DNA of 64,000 nucleotides from Crocodylus rhombifer (GCA_038503035.1 JAVSML010020422.1:99503-163502), one strand, 5' to 3'; shown: positions 36,891-50,100, numbered from the stretch's first letter. Notes: generated by a model not told the origin, from the letters alone. Made by a program: numbers and translations.

Positions 36891-37804
36891 AGGGACAGAC
36901 ATTACACATGAACCAATTTAAATGATCAGAAACTGATTTAAACCTGTAACAGAACAAATGTTCAGTGCACATAAACCAATTTGAAAATGGGTGAAACCAG
37001 TTTGAGATAAACCCAGTTGAATGTAGTATCAAACTTAACTGATTTGGTTCAAACTGATTTGTGCAATGTCTGTCCCTGACCCGTTCCTGGTTTAACTTAT
37101 TCCCAGAGTCCTAACATCCCAGATGCTTTGCAGCCCTGGTGGGGCTCTCAGCTCCACAGCAGAGCTGACCCCATCCCTCTCCTCCCTGGCTGGAGATCCT
37201 GCAGAGACTGCAGGCACAGCAGCATCTGCCTGGTTTCCCCCTGCCCCATTCCCCCTTCTCACCACTTGCTGCTCAAGCAGGCATCCTTCCCTCCTGTCTC
37301 CCACAGCATGCATTGTAGCTAGCATGTGGTATGCTAGCTAATGCTGAGAGGTGTCTGTGTAAGGCAGATGGGACAGTGTCCACTTAGGGCTTTTTGGAGC
37401 TAATCAACAGGTAGCTGGTAATGTCTTTCCATTCCTTTCTTGGAAAAAGTTGTTTAAGAGCTTGAACCATCAAGAAAGGCTTTTGTTTTGCTGTTGGGCT
37501 GATAAATGCTGTGTAACTCTCTGCTGTGTAAGTGAATCCTTTGCAACTCCCTGCTGGCTCCATCGCTGGTCAGGAGAGCAGTGAGGAGGTGGAACCCTTC
37601 CCTAATCAGAGTGTCCTGCCAGGACCTGGTGACACCCCCCTCATCTCAGTACTGAGGAAGGAGAAGAAGGGTTGCTCTAGTGCCCCCCGGCTTCTAGCCT
37701 GAGCCACTGCAGGCATGTGCCTGCATTTTCTCAGTCCAAAGGGGATGTCTGTACGGTTACAAACCAGTTCAATTCAGGATCAGGCTTTTTGAATGTCTGT
37801 CCCT
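36891..37804. mobile_element. DNA-transposon block, AGGGACAGACATT ends
   Basis: The left end AGGGACAGACATTACACA (36891) is answered by an inverted AATGTCTGTCCCT at two places: 37065-37077 and 37792-37804. The first pair encloses a 187-bp segment rich in GAACCAATTTAAA-type repeats. The second encloses the whole 914 bp, whose middle is G+C-rich. It may be one element with a repeated terminus or two related elements side by side. No convincing target duplication or transposase frame was found. Confidence 0.65.
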
Positions 37805-37805
37805 A

Positions 37806-38860
37806 AGCTTTATGTCTCAAAGCTTGAGGTATATCAGTGGTTTAAACAAGACTGTCATCTAAAAATGCAGAAAAGGATTGTTAGTTAGGTGGCTACTGTT
37901 ACATGACAGCTTGGAATAGCACATACCCTCACCTTCCCAAGTGCTACATTTCAGGGTGTGCCATGGCATGTGAAACTTCATCTCTGCTACAAAGTTTTGG
38001 TATAAGAGGGTACAGGTGGTGCAAGTGGTCCTGATCTTCCCTTGTGATCTGGCCTAGCTTTACCATCAAAAAGGAGAAAAAGTAACTGGGTCTAATCCAC
38101 TGGAGAGAGGTAAAAAAAGGAGTATCAAGGCCAGGAAGGCATGTGCCAAGCTTTGCTGTGATATATCACTACCCTCAGGATGATGAGCTACCCAGCATGC
38201 TTTAGAGCACTCTCAAGTGCAGAGGTCTGTGCTGATACAGCATGTTCCAGGACCAGATAGCTTCTCTGCATTCCCCACACCCACCCTCAAGTCCCCCACT
38301 TCCCCCAAAAAATTAGCTCGGCTTGGTATTTGCATTTCACAGTACCATAAGCAGTGGCTGGATAAAATGAGTTTCTGAATAGGAAGATAATATGATGTGT
38401 CCTCATTAAGGCCCTGCTCCTGCTCTTGCAGATATCAACAACAAAGCTCCCACTGACTCCTGAATAGCAGTAAGCTATTAAAACCAAGGCCCAAATGTAT
38501 TTGATAGGCATGTACAAAGGTCGATAAGTTGTGCACATCAAACATATGATGCAGTCATGCAAGTTGAGAACCATGCATGCACGTAAATGAAGTTTGCAAG
38601 CCTGATGCTCAAGAAGACCTTAAGGCCCAAGACTGAGGAAGAAACGTAATATATTCTGAAAGAATGCTGAGGTCACCTATAAAGTGAGCGCTAAAAAAGA
38701 GAGCTAGGAAGTAAAGCCAGGTTGTATTTCTCCTCCTATAATAAATCAGTACTGTATGTATATATTAAATCCAATTCTGGGATATGTCCAGTTTCAATGA
38801 TAAAAAGTTAGCAAGTAGGGCAAAAGTTATTGGATAGGGATCAATACACTTGCTTGTTGC
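37806..38860. other. Intergenic, nothing recognised
   Basis: No exon, RNA gene or element boundary is visible. Open frames are short and on opposing strands. Confidence 0.45.
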
Positions 38861-39238
38861 CCTTGATTGGCAATAATGCTATGTTTTCCCTGGACTGTAA
38901 GAGGTGCCTTTGTGATTTGGGACCATAAAAATTTTTTGTACTTGACAGATTTATACAGTTGGAATACGCTAATGTCCTTTGACCCGCTTAAGAATAAATA
39001 CGACCTACCAAATTGTCATTTTTATGGGTATTTACAACTGAGGCACTTTGTAAACCTAAGAACTAATATTCCCCACAGGAAATCTGTACTCTCTAATCTT
39101 GATAAATTATTGAAAATACAATCCTCTACTGCCCTGGTAAATCCACTCTTCTATTTTTGCTATTTTCAGTTACACAGGAATTGTCATAGCAGATTGAACT
39201 GCTCATCTGTTTCATCAGGTATCTTGCCCCAGCTATGA
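38860..39238 (+). mobile_element. L1/Tx1-like LINE relic
   Basis: The 123-codon frame contains LYSWNTLMSFDPLKNKYDLP followed by HFYGYLQLRHFV. This pattern (an MSF-xLxxKYxLP stretch, then a FxxYLQLRHF motif) is typical of the region downstream of the reverse transcriptase in vertebrate L1/Tx1-type elements. The preceding residues FPWTVRGAF and HKNFLYLTDLY fit the same alignment. The open frame is therefore a retrotransposon remnant. The rest of the element is not recognisable and the boundaries are approximate. Confidence 0.55.
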
Positions 39239-39748
39239 CTGGTGTTTGATGCTTCCACAATCAAGGTGGGTTAGACAGGAATTTTCCCCTGAATTCCACA
39301 GGTGACTAGAATCTGCCTTGAATTACTTGCATAATTTTTAGCTTACATCCATACTACAACTACAGAAATGTAGATCAAAGAATTCGCCAACCCTGTTCTG
39401 AATGCCAGCTAAAGAGTTTACACACTGACAATCTTCCACATATACAACAGTTTGCCTTTTTTCACAATTTATGGCCCTGCACAGACTGAATGGCTTAAGG
39501 GAACTCTATTTGGCTGCCATATTTCAGTTCCATTTGGCCTTATCCATCCTCATAGGGAGTAAAACACAAAACCTGGGCTGGAATAATCTTCCAATTGCTG
39601 TCAAATAGTCCTCTGTGTGGCTTGTCTCTGCCTCCTTATATACCTAGGGTTTCCTCAGAAAACTAAGGATAAGAGCTCAGTAACTTTGAAAATACCCCTC
39701 TAAAGGATGAAAGAGAGGTTAACTCTCAGTTCTACTACAGGTGGATCT

Positions 39749-39800
39749 TTAGGTTTCTGTAGGAAACCTAAGGAAAAACCCACCTAAGGAAAAACCCAGA
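39749..39800. repeat. Small hairpin plus 16-bp tandem duplication
   Basis: TTAGGTTTC (39749-39757) pairs with GAAACCTAA (39763-39771). Overlapping its right arm, CCTAAGGAAAAACCCA is repeated twice in tandem. Confidence 0.75.
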
Positions 39801-40689
39801 AATCTCAGTGTGGTTCCTAGGTATAATTAAATTAATGCAATTTTGGAACAAGGAATGAATCTAAACATTATCACAGAATAGCTGGAGACTTGTTCCACTT
39901 ATCTTTGCTTTCAAGCAACAGTGTTGCCCTGCTGTTTTGTTATAAGAAAACAGCAGAGTACAGTAAAAAAGGGGGAAAAAAGGAATCTTAGCCATTAAGC
40001 CAATACTTCCAGAACAGCATCGAGACGACTTAACTCCCAGGTCCTTTCCCACCAGAAATTTCCCTTATTTCTCCTGTTCTTTATTAGGAAAAAAAAATGG
40101 AAACAAAATCACAGGTCCCCTTGCCCATTGGAAGTTTAGCTCTGTTCAGCTCTTGTCTGATCCACCATGTCTAATGGCCTTTTTTTACTTTTACCCTGGG
40201 CCAAAGGGCATCTGCTTTTCTATTTATTGATGCACATCTGGTGACAAGAGTCTTTCATTTGTCACAGGAAGACCTTTGCTGAGTCAGTTTTTGCCTCCGT
40301 TTTATTTCTAGCTCTTCTACAGAGTATATATTAATCTGCATAGATGTGAAAGATTGAGAGGCAGAATGAAAAAAAAACTCCCTAGGAAGCTGGGATAATG
40401 ATAAACTAGATAAGGGCAGTGTGTGGGGATCTCAGCATCTTTTCCTACCACTGACTTTTTTCATGCTACTTATTTACACCCTTTCTAGTGACATATGAGG
40501 GTCTCTTTCAGTTATAATCTGTATCTGCTCTCCTTTTCTCCTCTTTGACCTCCTAGTTATATGGATAAAATATGGTGCAATCAGTATGATGATCCCAGCA
40601 CAAGGAATCACATACTTTTTTATGTTAAGTACCATCTCTAAAAGCGGTGCTCTCCATGGATTTGTCCAAATCACTCAAGCCCCAATTCT

Positions 40690-40856
40690 CAAAAGGTATT
40701 TAGGCATCTAACTGCCAATGGGATTCGAGGATCTTTGCCTCATTTTCTCCACCTGTAACATAGAAATAATTAATACTTCCTAGGGTAGGTGTGTTGTTGG
40801 AATTCATTAACCCTTATTTATAAAGCACAAAGCAGTGCTAAATATTATTATACAGA
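40690..40856 (+). repeat. MIR-type SINE tail
   Basis: CCTCATTTTCTCCACCTGTA, then TAATACTTCCTAGGGTAGGT, GTTGTTGGAATTCATTAACC and AAAGCACAAAGCAGTGCTAA follow the order of the 3' half of a MIR element on the plus strand. Confidence 0.6.
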
Positions 40857-41504
40857 GCAGCTTCCTTGTTCCACACATGCCCACTTTTGCTCCCTCGCTT
40901 TTGCTCAATTAGCTGATTAGCACACGTCTGGGATCTCACATACAAATTTTAAAGATTCCACACATATCATAATCTCTAGACAATGGGCTAAAATGAGGAT
41001 GGCTCTTACAACAAAGCTGTATCTGACCCTCTATTTATGTTAAAGAAAATTCTCTTATTCCAGGATTTGTTTGTGTCCCTCATTTTATTATTACAAGGTT
41101 AGACGCCTGCTTCAAAACCAATAAAATCCTCTTAAAAGAACACATGTATTAATGTAGGAATGCATGCTAATCTAGCATCCAGTCAAGTGAATGGGATCTT
41201 TGCCCCATTCATTTCAATGGGAGTTTTGCTCTTTGAAAAAAACAGGAATCTTACAGAATCTAGCAGCCTGCTACCCACTGCATTGGCTTTGTGGATCTCT
41301 TTTTTCCCCCCTACAGTCTGAGGTTGGAAAAAGAAGAAAGATGTTAAGTGGAGATAGGTGTTGGGTAGACTAGCAGCCAAAAGCAGCAAAGTTGCTTCTT
41401 TGATGACATGAGCACAAAACCAAGGGTTAATACCATTAATCAACTTTTAATCAAAACAACAGACTTCATACATCTCTGCCCACCTAGAAATATAAGCTGT
41501 TTAG

Positions 41505-41526
41505 TCCGAACTGTAAGCAGTTCGGA
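41505..41526. repeat. Perfect 9-bp hairpin
   Basis: TCCGAACTG (41505-41513), loop TAAG, then the exact reverse complement CAGTTCGGA (41518-41526). Confidence 0.85.
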
Positions 41527-41529
41527 GTG

Positions 41530-43404
41530 GAGTGGAGGTGGGGCAGGGGAAAAAGGGGAAATAGGTATTATGAACCCCAGGTGAAGGGTTGTAAAGTCTG
41601 CTTATGGAATGGGTTTGGGCTGAGTTTGTTTTTCTAAATACATAAGGGGTAGGAAAACAGGAGAATTTTCATCTGTTACTCTCAGCATTTCACTGAAGAC
41701 TATCTGCCTCGCCTGTACTTCAGCTGCTATTTGTGTATCTAACTAGGATGAAAGGCATTGGATACAGCACAGGGGAGAAATGAAAACTTCTGGAATGAAG
41801 ATGAGAACACTTCACTGCCCTATCAATCCAACAGGAGAATAGTGGTAACTGTCAACTGAAGAATAATCTGAGATGAGTATTTAACAGCTCTGTCTGGGTT
41901 TGAATAAGTGAGCGCCTGGAAGTTTCTTGCTGAGAAGTGAGGAATATGAACAGAGGGAAACTTGGTGTAGTGTTTCAAATATGCATTGATTAAACATGGG
42001 CTTGTCAACAGAAGATTCCTAACTATTCCTCTTGTCAGAGGAACTTTCTAAAGGTTGTTGCACCCATTATGTGTTCTTTTTGCTCCCCCCAAATTATTTC
42101 AGAATTATTATCCTCCTCCTAGGATATGGGGAGAAGCAGGGGCCTCAAACTGGAAACAGGCAGGAAAAATTCAGAAGGTTCAACATGCACAATTTCTTGG
42201 AAGACATCTTGTCAAAAGTATGTGTGCAGGGAGAGGGCATTGGAGGAGCTAGATCTTAGCTATCGGTGAATGGAAGGAACATCCACTGGATACATCTATA
42301 GAAGCCGTTCTCAGTAATTGCTTTGTCTCCTTCCTCGCTGGCGCTATGAATCCTGCACAAGCAAGCGGTTATGAGGCAAGTTCCATTGCAACTTTTTGGC
42401 AGTACCTATAGACAACCTGAGAGCCACAAAACTCCAAGTTATTTTTACCTCCTGGCCAGATTTTTACATGTCTGTCCACACTCACCATCCTCTGGTTCAC
42501 CCAATGAAGGAAGGGAAGACCTAGCCAAAAATGGGAATGTTCCAGTCCAACAATATTCCCCTTTTGCAACAAATTAACAACAATGCTAGCATACAAAGCC
42601 CGTGCATACATGAAACTGGCCAGAAAAATTAGAAAGAAGAGCAGTTATCCACTGAGTTATTTTTTGTATTCTTTGTAATTTATATAGTACCAGTATGGGA
42701 TGCCATGCTTTACAACAGGTTAAACAGAGGCTAAAAACAATCCCCTCCCTGAGGAGTTCTAGTCTAGAAGGCACAGATGGTTTTAGCACAATAAATAAAA
42801 AAATGATGTGTGGAGATAATTGCTGAAGCTTAGAGAAAAATGGTTGTGAAGTTGCTATTTTTCTTTATAATATTTTTTAATGTTTTGATGGCTTTTTTAA
42901 AAGAGGTTTTCAGTTTATCTAAATCTGCTCCTCCAAACAGGGGGCCATGGATTTCATGCTAGGGGAATTTGCCGCAACGTTCACTTCTTATTGCCAAAGA
43001 ATTGTCCTGCAGTACCATGGCTTCCTTTGCAATATGTATTGCTGCAGCAATAATCTTGAACCAAATGTAAACTGTTTGCAGACTCAGGCTCAAATGTTCA
43101 GGTCTGCAAACAACTTGAGCAAGTCCTCAGAACCGTGAACATCTCTGTGAAGTTCAGCCAGGAAACACATTGCATCTGGTATTTTGCTATAGACCTAATT
43201 TTTGCTGCAGAAGTGCACTTACCAGCTGTTTTGTCTCCCTGTCCTTTGAGGCTTAGCTCAAAAGGAGGAGGCAGCTGAAGCTTTTTCATAATGGGGATGA
43301 TTGGATGCATGCTCCTTGTCCTGTTCCGTGGAACCGGAAGTCTGGACTCCAAACTGTAGCCAGGGAGAGATCAAAATGTAGGTTAATGAGCTAGGTAACC
43401 AGCA
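41530..43404. other. Intergenic, nothing recognised
   Basis: Short overlapping open frames only. No splice-site-flanked conserved segment was seen. Confidence 0.45.
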
Positions 43405-43412
43405 CTCCTAGA

Positions 43413-43610
43413 CAGGGTTTGAACTGCACTTTGACCTTTCAAGGGGAAGGGGGTCTGCAAAAAAAAAAATTGGGCTGCTTGTTACTATACCCTAATAAAA
43501 TCAGAGACCTCCCCGCCCAGTTATGATTTTCAAATCTTCCAGGGGAGCTCTTTTCTCTTGGGGTGGGGGTGCACTCACCGCCCCTGAGCTCCCCTGTAAT
43601 TTGAACCCTG
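43413..43610. mobile_element. Short hAT-like element
   Basis: The ends CAGGGTTTGAA (43413) and TTTGAACCCTG (to 43610) are imperfect inverted repeats. The flanks CTCCTAGA and GTACTAGA match at 6 of 8 positions, as expected for an old 8-bp hAT target duplication. The interior matches 20630-20770 in the CpG island. Confidence 0.65.
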
Positions 43611-43889
43611 GTACTAGAGCTTAAGGCCACAAAAAGGCACAAATTAAATCCCTGCCTTGAAAGTGATCTATAGATCTTCCATCCATTATTATTTTATACT
43701 ATGTCATATCACATGGGGAATCTCTGGTGGGGCAGAAGAAAGGTATTTAATGGTGACAGAATAAAGTCTTGTTGCTGAGGAATGTAGGGGCTGTTTCTGA
43801 AAGGTCTGGTCCCATGGTGCCGTGGACTATGCAGGGCTCTGTTCAAGAGAGGATTTTTTTTTTCTTTTATAAACCAGAACATAGGCTGA

Positions 43890-43990
43890 GGACAAGGGGG
43901 ACGTAGCCTCGTAGTCAGCGCACAGGACTTGGAGCCAAGAACTTTGGGTTTCTAATGAGGCTTTACAGGATTCCTCCCGGGGCTTCACAT
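43890..43990 (+). repeat. Possible MIR-type SINE head
   Basis: GTAGTCAGCGCACAGGACTT, GGAGCCAAGAACTTTGGGTT resembles the tRNA-related head and start of the core of a MIR-like SINE. The continuation is poor. Confidence 0.35.
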
Positions 43991-43999
43991 TTGACTTCT

Positions 44000-46595
44000 C
44001 TACCTAAGATTCCCTACTTTCATCTTGAATTTAAAAGTATCCACCTCCTATATCACAAGAATCAATTAGGCTTTGCACACTGATTTAAAATAATATAGTA
44101 TTATTAATAGATGAGTTCAAAAGATGTTGTATTTGTGATTTTTACATTCATCTACTGACCCCCATACAAATGAGAATTTTTTGTAAGACACTATCTAAAT
44201 TACAGGTGGCATTCAATTTCTATGCAGTGACCTAGCAGTTCATGTAGTCCTAACGTTTAATCCCGTGCAATCATGAGATTTATATGTGAAATGTATGCAG
44301 GCTCAGTGGGAAAGTGGGCTCTGTAGTTAGGGCCACACTTTCACGTCCACCCCTTGTCTGAAGTTTTCTCTACGTGCTTGATTTCTCATGCGTGTCCATT
44401 CTAAGTTCAGGAGAAAGTACAGTAACTATACAAGAACAATATGTGAGAGGAAGAGCAGATCCAACAAGAGAGGCCACTGGCTGACATTTTAAAAGGGCAA
44501 ATCGAAAGCAATCAACACCCAACAAAATGCTTCGTGTCGGATGAGGTGGTACCTTAGGATAAGTGCAGGATACTATAATGAAGCTACCAAGTGCTCTAGT
44601 GTTTCTGTGTAAATTAACACAAGATAATCTCTTCACATATTTAAGTGATGCACTTCAAACTAATTAATACATATTTAATAGAAGTCTTCTTGAACAGCTG
44701 TTATTTACTTCTAGAGTTTCTACACATTAGCACAGTTTCCTTTATTCTGCTCCAAACTTATTTGAGCTCCATATTACTTTGAAAACTTGTGTTGTGTAAA
44801 ATTGAGCATTCTTTCCAAAAGAGACAGCTTTCTTGATAACTTAATATCTTACATTAAATATTCAAGCATTTTTTTAAACAAAAAGGTCAAATTCTATTTA
44901 TGGCATGTGTGTGCAATAGACAAGCAGATGCTTAATGCTGCTAGACAAACACTTTCGGCAGTGTGAATGATAGAGAGTTGGTGATCAATCATCCTCCCAG
45001 GCTTTAAAATCAGATTTTCTTTGCTTCTGGTCCCTAAATCCTGCAGTTACATCTTGTATGCAATAATTTAGGGCCAAATTATGGCTTTGCTTCTCTTCTA
45101 AGTGCTACTCAATCAGGTGCCAAAATGCAGTAATAGCTGAGTGAAAGTGCTCTGTCTTGGGCATTCAAGGCACATTAGAAGTTTTTCCTTTTATAAGCCT
45201 ACTGGGTGCTTAATATTATTGCATTTAGCCTTACAGTCACTCCTGGAATGTGGATTCCTGGTTTCATAAGAAGAGCTACTGCAAAAAACAGAGCATGCTG
45301 TGCTTTTCATTTAGCTCACTACAGCATTATTCAACATACTGAGCCCAATTCTTTTTTATTTAACACCAGTTTTGCCCTGATACAACTCCATTGGTATAAA
45401 TTATGACTTACACAACCGACAGTGATCAATTCCTGACTTACACTGCTATGAGTGTAACCAGGGACACCTGAATGATTTAAACAGCATAAAGAGAGTCTCA
45501 TTCTTAAAAAAAAGAAAACTAAACTAAACTAAGAACATGTCCCACTGGATTCTTGCATACAGCTATAATTCAGATACCCAAGAGACTAACATTTGGGAGC
45601 TTGCTTATGCTTTCTTCATGATTTCCAGGGCCAAGCCATGCCAAAGGTGCCTGCTGCTATCTGCCAATTCAGCAACTGGAAGTGCACAAACCATCCTCCT
45701 CTGAGCTGTGGGGAAGAGCAAAGGTCCAACAGGGCCTGAAGAGAAAATCACCAGAACATGAAGAAGTATTACTTCATCACACCCTAGATTTCTGCAGAGC
45801 GATTGTCTTGCTGTGCTGATCCAAGGTGAAAGACTTGAAGTGGCGGTGCAAGCTGATAAGAGGGGTCAACTGCCACTTGGACACTGGGCCTGCTACAGCT
45901 TATTCCTAGGAAAAGTTGGACTGGCTCTTGTCCACAGATCCTAGTATCAAGCCATATTTTCTGGAAGATCTGGGGGCCAATTTGGATGAAATTTGGGTTA
46001 AAAACTTCTAGGGCTTTTTTGCTATCCAGAAGCCTGGTCCAGCTTTGCCCCAGCATCCTGAGGTAGACACTGATGCTGCTCATTTCCCTGCCAAGCATCT
46101 GGCTGCCAGCCAACCCTTGGTCTCCACACTGGCTCCATCGACAGCACAGATCAGTTTAGAGACAGGAGAAGAACAGCACAGATGAGGAAGATGCTGAGAA
46201 GCATACTTTTTCGGATTAGATGTCTGTTCATTTCCACATGAAATCAGCTGGTGTTGGTATGTCACTGTGCCTGGGCATTGTCATCAAAGCCAGACATAAG
46301 CCAATGCTGCTCTCAACCCTCCATCCATCTCACAGTAGCTGATGGCTAAGTTTTGCATGCAGAAGCAAGCTTTTCCTTGGTTCTTCTCTCCCACTTTTGC
46401 CACTTGAGTTAGGCTCCCAGAGTGCACTTCCAGGCCTGGGTACCACTCCTGAAGTCTGAAATGTTTCATGCAGCAGTGGAATCACAGTTGTCAGTGCCCC
46501 TTCAGGGGTATATTAGCACCGTCAAAATGGCATTTCCTTCTACTATTGCAAATGCTACATAAATGTAGGTGGATGGGACTTGCATACCCACACGC
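44000..46595. other. Intergenic, no supported gene
   Basis: A repeat-like segment lies at about 45780-46020, where a 109-codon minus-strand frame shows no known domain. I recognise nothing else. Confidence 0.4.
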
Positions 46596-46598
46596 CAC

Positions 46599-47143
46599 TG
46601 ACTAAGGTGACGCTGGTCAGGTCACAGCTGGAGTACTGTGTCCAGTTCTGTGCGCCCCATTTCAGGAGGGATGTGGACAACATTGAAAGGGCCCAGAGGA
46701 GGGCCACCCGCATGATCTGGGGACAACAGGGCAGACCCTACATTGAAAGACTGCGGGACCTGAACCTGTTCAGCCTTCACAAGAGAAGGCTGAGGGGGGA
46801 CCTGGTGACTGTCTATAAACTCACTAGGGGGGACCAGCAGGGTTTAGGGGAGACACTGTTTCCCGTAGCACCCCCTGGCATGACAAGGAACAGTGAACAT
46901 GAATTATTAGAGAGGAGGTTTAGATTAGACATCTGTAAGAACTACTTCACAGTTAGGGCGGCTAGGAGCTGGAACCAGCTTCCAAGGGAAGTGGTGCTGG
47001 CTCCTACCCTGGGGATCTTTAAGAAGAGGCTTGATGCCTACCTGGCTGGACTCACTTGAGTCCAGTCTTTTCTCCCGCCCAGGTGGGGGGTCGGACTTGA
47101 AGATCTACAAGGTCCCTTCCGACCCGACTTCTATGATTCTATG
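46599..47143 (+). mobile_element. CR1 LINE 3' end (well preserved)
   Basis: An uninterrupted reading frame ends at 47059 and encodes VTLVRSQLEYCVQFCAPHF, RRDVDNIERAQRRATRMIW, RLRDLNLFSLHKRRLRGDL, YKLTRGDQQGLGETLFP and [15 protein letters not shown], ending LDAYLAGLT. This is the C-terminus of the CR1 reverse transcriptase. The 3' UTR GGGGGGTCGGACTTGAAGAT, CTACAAGGTCCCTTCCGACC leads to the octamer-like tail CTATGATTCTATGA at 47130-47143. It is 5'-truncated and lacks the catalytic YADD region, so it is immobile. It is the best preserved of the three CR1 copies. Confidence 0.95.
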
Positions 47144-50100
47144 AAGGCAATACCAAGCAAAAGCATGGGGAATAGCGAGTCACTGCATTTATAGCCTGGT
47201 AGACCAGTGTTGGGCCCACAGTGGGGCACCCATGGAAGAGACATACAAGGACTTGGGAGTCAGGAAGTTCTCAAGGCAAGCGCTGACACTGACGGGGTGT
47301 GGACTTTGCCCGTTTTTGTTTTTTGTTTTAAAGAAAAACAGTGTTCCCATTCTATTCCTACAGGACCTCAGAAGCTAGGCCAATTCAACCCTTCTGCCCC
47401 AAGCTAGCTTGCTGCACCCAGAGATCCCAGCCTTGAAATGGGCAGAAGGAATTCTCTCCTCCGTGCCCCTGAACCTTGCCTCATGGTTCATCCAGTTGGC
47501 ATAACTAGTTTTTCTGCACTTGCTCAGTTTGCTCCCCTGTTCATGTTTAAGGTTTTTTGTTTTGCATTTTGCTACAGGTCTGAAGCCCATCTCAGTGTGC
47601 ACTTCTCATTTTGTACTTTTTCAAAAAAACAAAACAAAAAACCCAAGCAAACCTCCCCACCTGCAAATCCCGCCCCCCAAAAAACCCCCAAATTAAAAAC
47701 CAATGACTTATTGTCGTTAATTTCTTCCAGTCCTTACAAAAATTAACTGATAAATGGGGTTCCCAGGAATTGGCCAAGTGCAAGTGAGGCAGGCAAGCCA
47801 AATACATCCACATGTAAAGGGCTCAGCTGCAGAGCAGACAGATTTTATGAGGAAAAGATTAATAAATACAAGTCACCTCTGCAGAGAGGTACTAAAAATA
47901 AAGGCATCCATACCTCTACAGAGCCCAAAGGGCCTCTTCCCGAGCAGGCAGCAGGACCAGGCATAGGAAACATGCAGAGGAATGAGCCTAAAGGGAGAGC
48001 ATAAAAGCTTGCCTACCTCCACTGATGCTGAGAGCACAAGATGGGTGAGCAGCTCTGGCTACACACAACAGCACTGAGACCTTCCTGCCACACAGCCCCA
48101 GCAGCATGCCAGCATGACCGTGCCCTTTCCACAAAATACGTGGTTAAACCTCCCAAAGGAGGTGTCCCTGCCAGTTGGTCAGGGTTCGAACTGATCTGCT
48201 TGAGCAGCTGGCTAGTTCTCTGCCTCCATCCCCAAGCTTAGCTTAGACTTTTGCCCTTGTTCTTGTAGATGTTTTGCAACAAGCAGCAGGCAAACCAGAT
48301 CCCGGGCAAGTACTGCGCAGCTGCCTCTGCCGTGGACTGCACAGCACCTAAGCTCTGGCCAACCAATGGTATTTTCTACTGCCAGCCACAGCTGTTCAGT
48401 CGATAGCTAAACAGTTTCTCTCTGTGAAAAACAGTGGAAACTTCATGAGCCATGGCAATAATGTATACACTGAGAATCAGGGGGAACAGTTGCACAATTG
48501 ATCTTTAAGCTGCAAGTAGCTTTAACCGAATCTCCCTATCTTCTTCAGAAAAACCAAGGTGGGACTTTTGAAGACAGGGCATTTCTCCCTACCACCTAGC
48601 AACAACAGATGTGAATCTCCCACAATGGTTCAACAGACCCTGCAGCAGGATTGTGGGGGGGAAGCCAACCCCTTCCTGTTTATGAACTTCCAGGCCTCCT
48701 GGATCAGAGAAAGAATGGAAAAGCATGTTCCACCCCCAGCTGCATCATTGATGAACCCCATGTATTCAAGTTGTACAGAATGGAGGGAGGCATTACCTTT
48801 TCTATAGCTGCATATACCTCTCATTCAGCAGCACTAAAAGATCTGTCTATGCTAAACCAGCTTACAACAGACCAGTAACAGTGATGGCCAGTTTCCACAG
48901 AGCTACCGCAACTCCCTTCTAAAGTTAAATCAGTGCTGGTGATGTGACCTCTGCTGCCCTGGGACTAGCTCTAACCAGGATTTCACGACAGCGGTCTCTT
49001 ATTTCAAAATTCTCCTGCCACTGTTGATCATTCCATCTATGCAGAATAAGCCATACATACCGTCAGTCTGTGCTTACTTCCCATACCAGAACTGATGATC
49101 AGCAAACAATGGTGGTCACAGAACCAGCCATCCTTACATACCAAATGGAAGATTTTGTCCTCAGCTGGATTTCAAATTTCAGCAGGCTGCACAGATCAGT
49201 GAAGTGCTGTGTAATAATAATAAGCATCTTGGTCCTTTGGTGCTGGCCCTACCACAGCATGACTTGCAGCTGCTTGTTGATGTGGCTGAGCACTTGTAGA
49301 AGAGCGTAGTAAGCAGCAGGAAGCTAAATTTATTGTCTCAATCTGCTGACAGTTGGCAGAAAACATGTTAAGAAGGTCAAGGGAGGGCATGTCCATGCTG
49401 TTGCCTCAGTGTTGAAACAGCGTTGTCTCGACCTCCCAGAAAAAAATGTTCCCAGGTGAATCTTGGACATTTTTCACTGAGGACCAGTGAATGCTGAAGT
49501 TGAAGCCTTCTGGGCACCACTGTTCAACTCTTCCACCGAGTACTGAAGCAGACATCCCACGATGCACTGGAGAAGGAAGGGTTGCAAAGACCCCGGGAGA
49601 CCAGGCCCCCTGTTTTTGGCACAACTAGTGACACATCCCACTGCATGCAAATGTTCACATTTGGTGCTGGCTTTACACCTTGGTCTTCTGTCATGACCTA
49701 CCTATTTGTTAGTCTATGACCTTAGTGACAACTATTTTTTCTCCTTGTTACTAGTAACATATTACTAGTAACTAGTTATATTTTACCTTCGTAGCAATGA
49801 ATGTGACATTTAGCAACGTAATCAGAGTATTTAAAAACAAGTAACACCACTGAATAATTATTATCAACATATTTGTTGTAGTTTCTGATTGACTGCTTAA
49901 AAATGCTTGCAGTGCTTACAATGAGAGATTGATTGCTGGCTGGTGCTCCTTGCTCACATGCTAGTTTTCTAGCTTCATAGTTTTCTTGAAAATTAATTTC
50001 AAAGTTGGCGATAATTCCATTAGAAAATGTGTGACACTACAAGAATAATTTAATCTACTGTGCAATCAGGTATGGAAATATATACAATTGTGAACTGCCT

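Noticed and set aside
48180..48200. B-box-like GGTTCGAAC suggesting a tRNA
   Set aside because: No A box at the correct distance upstream and no cloverleaf can be drawn around it.
49070..49620. Stop-poor region read as a possible domesticated transposase
   Set aside because: The translated pieces resemble no family I can name, and stops interrupt every frame.
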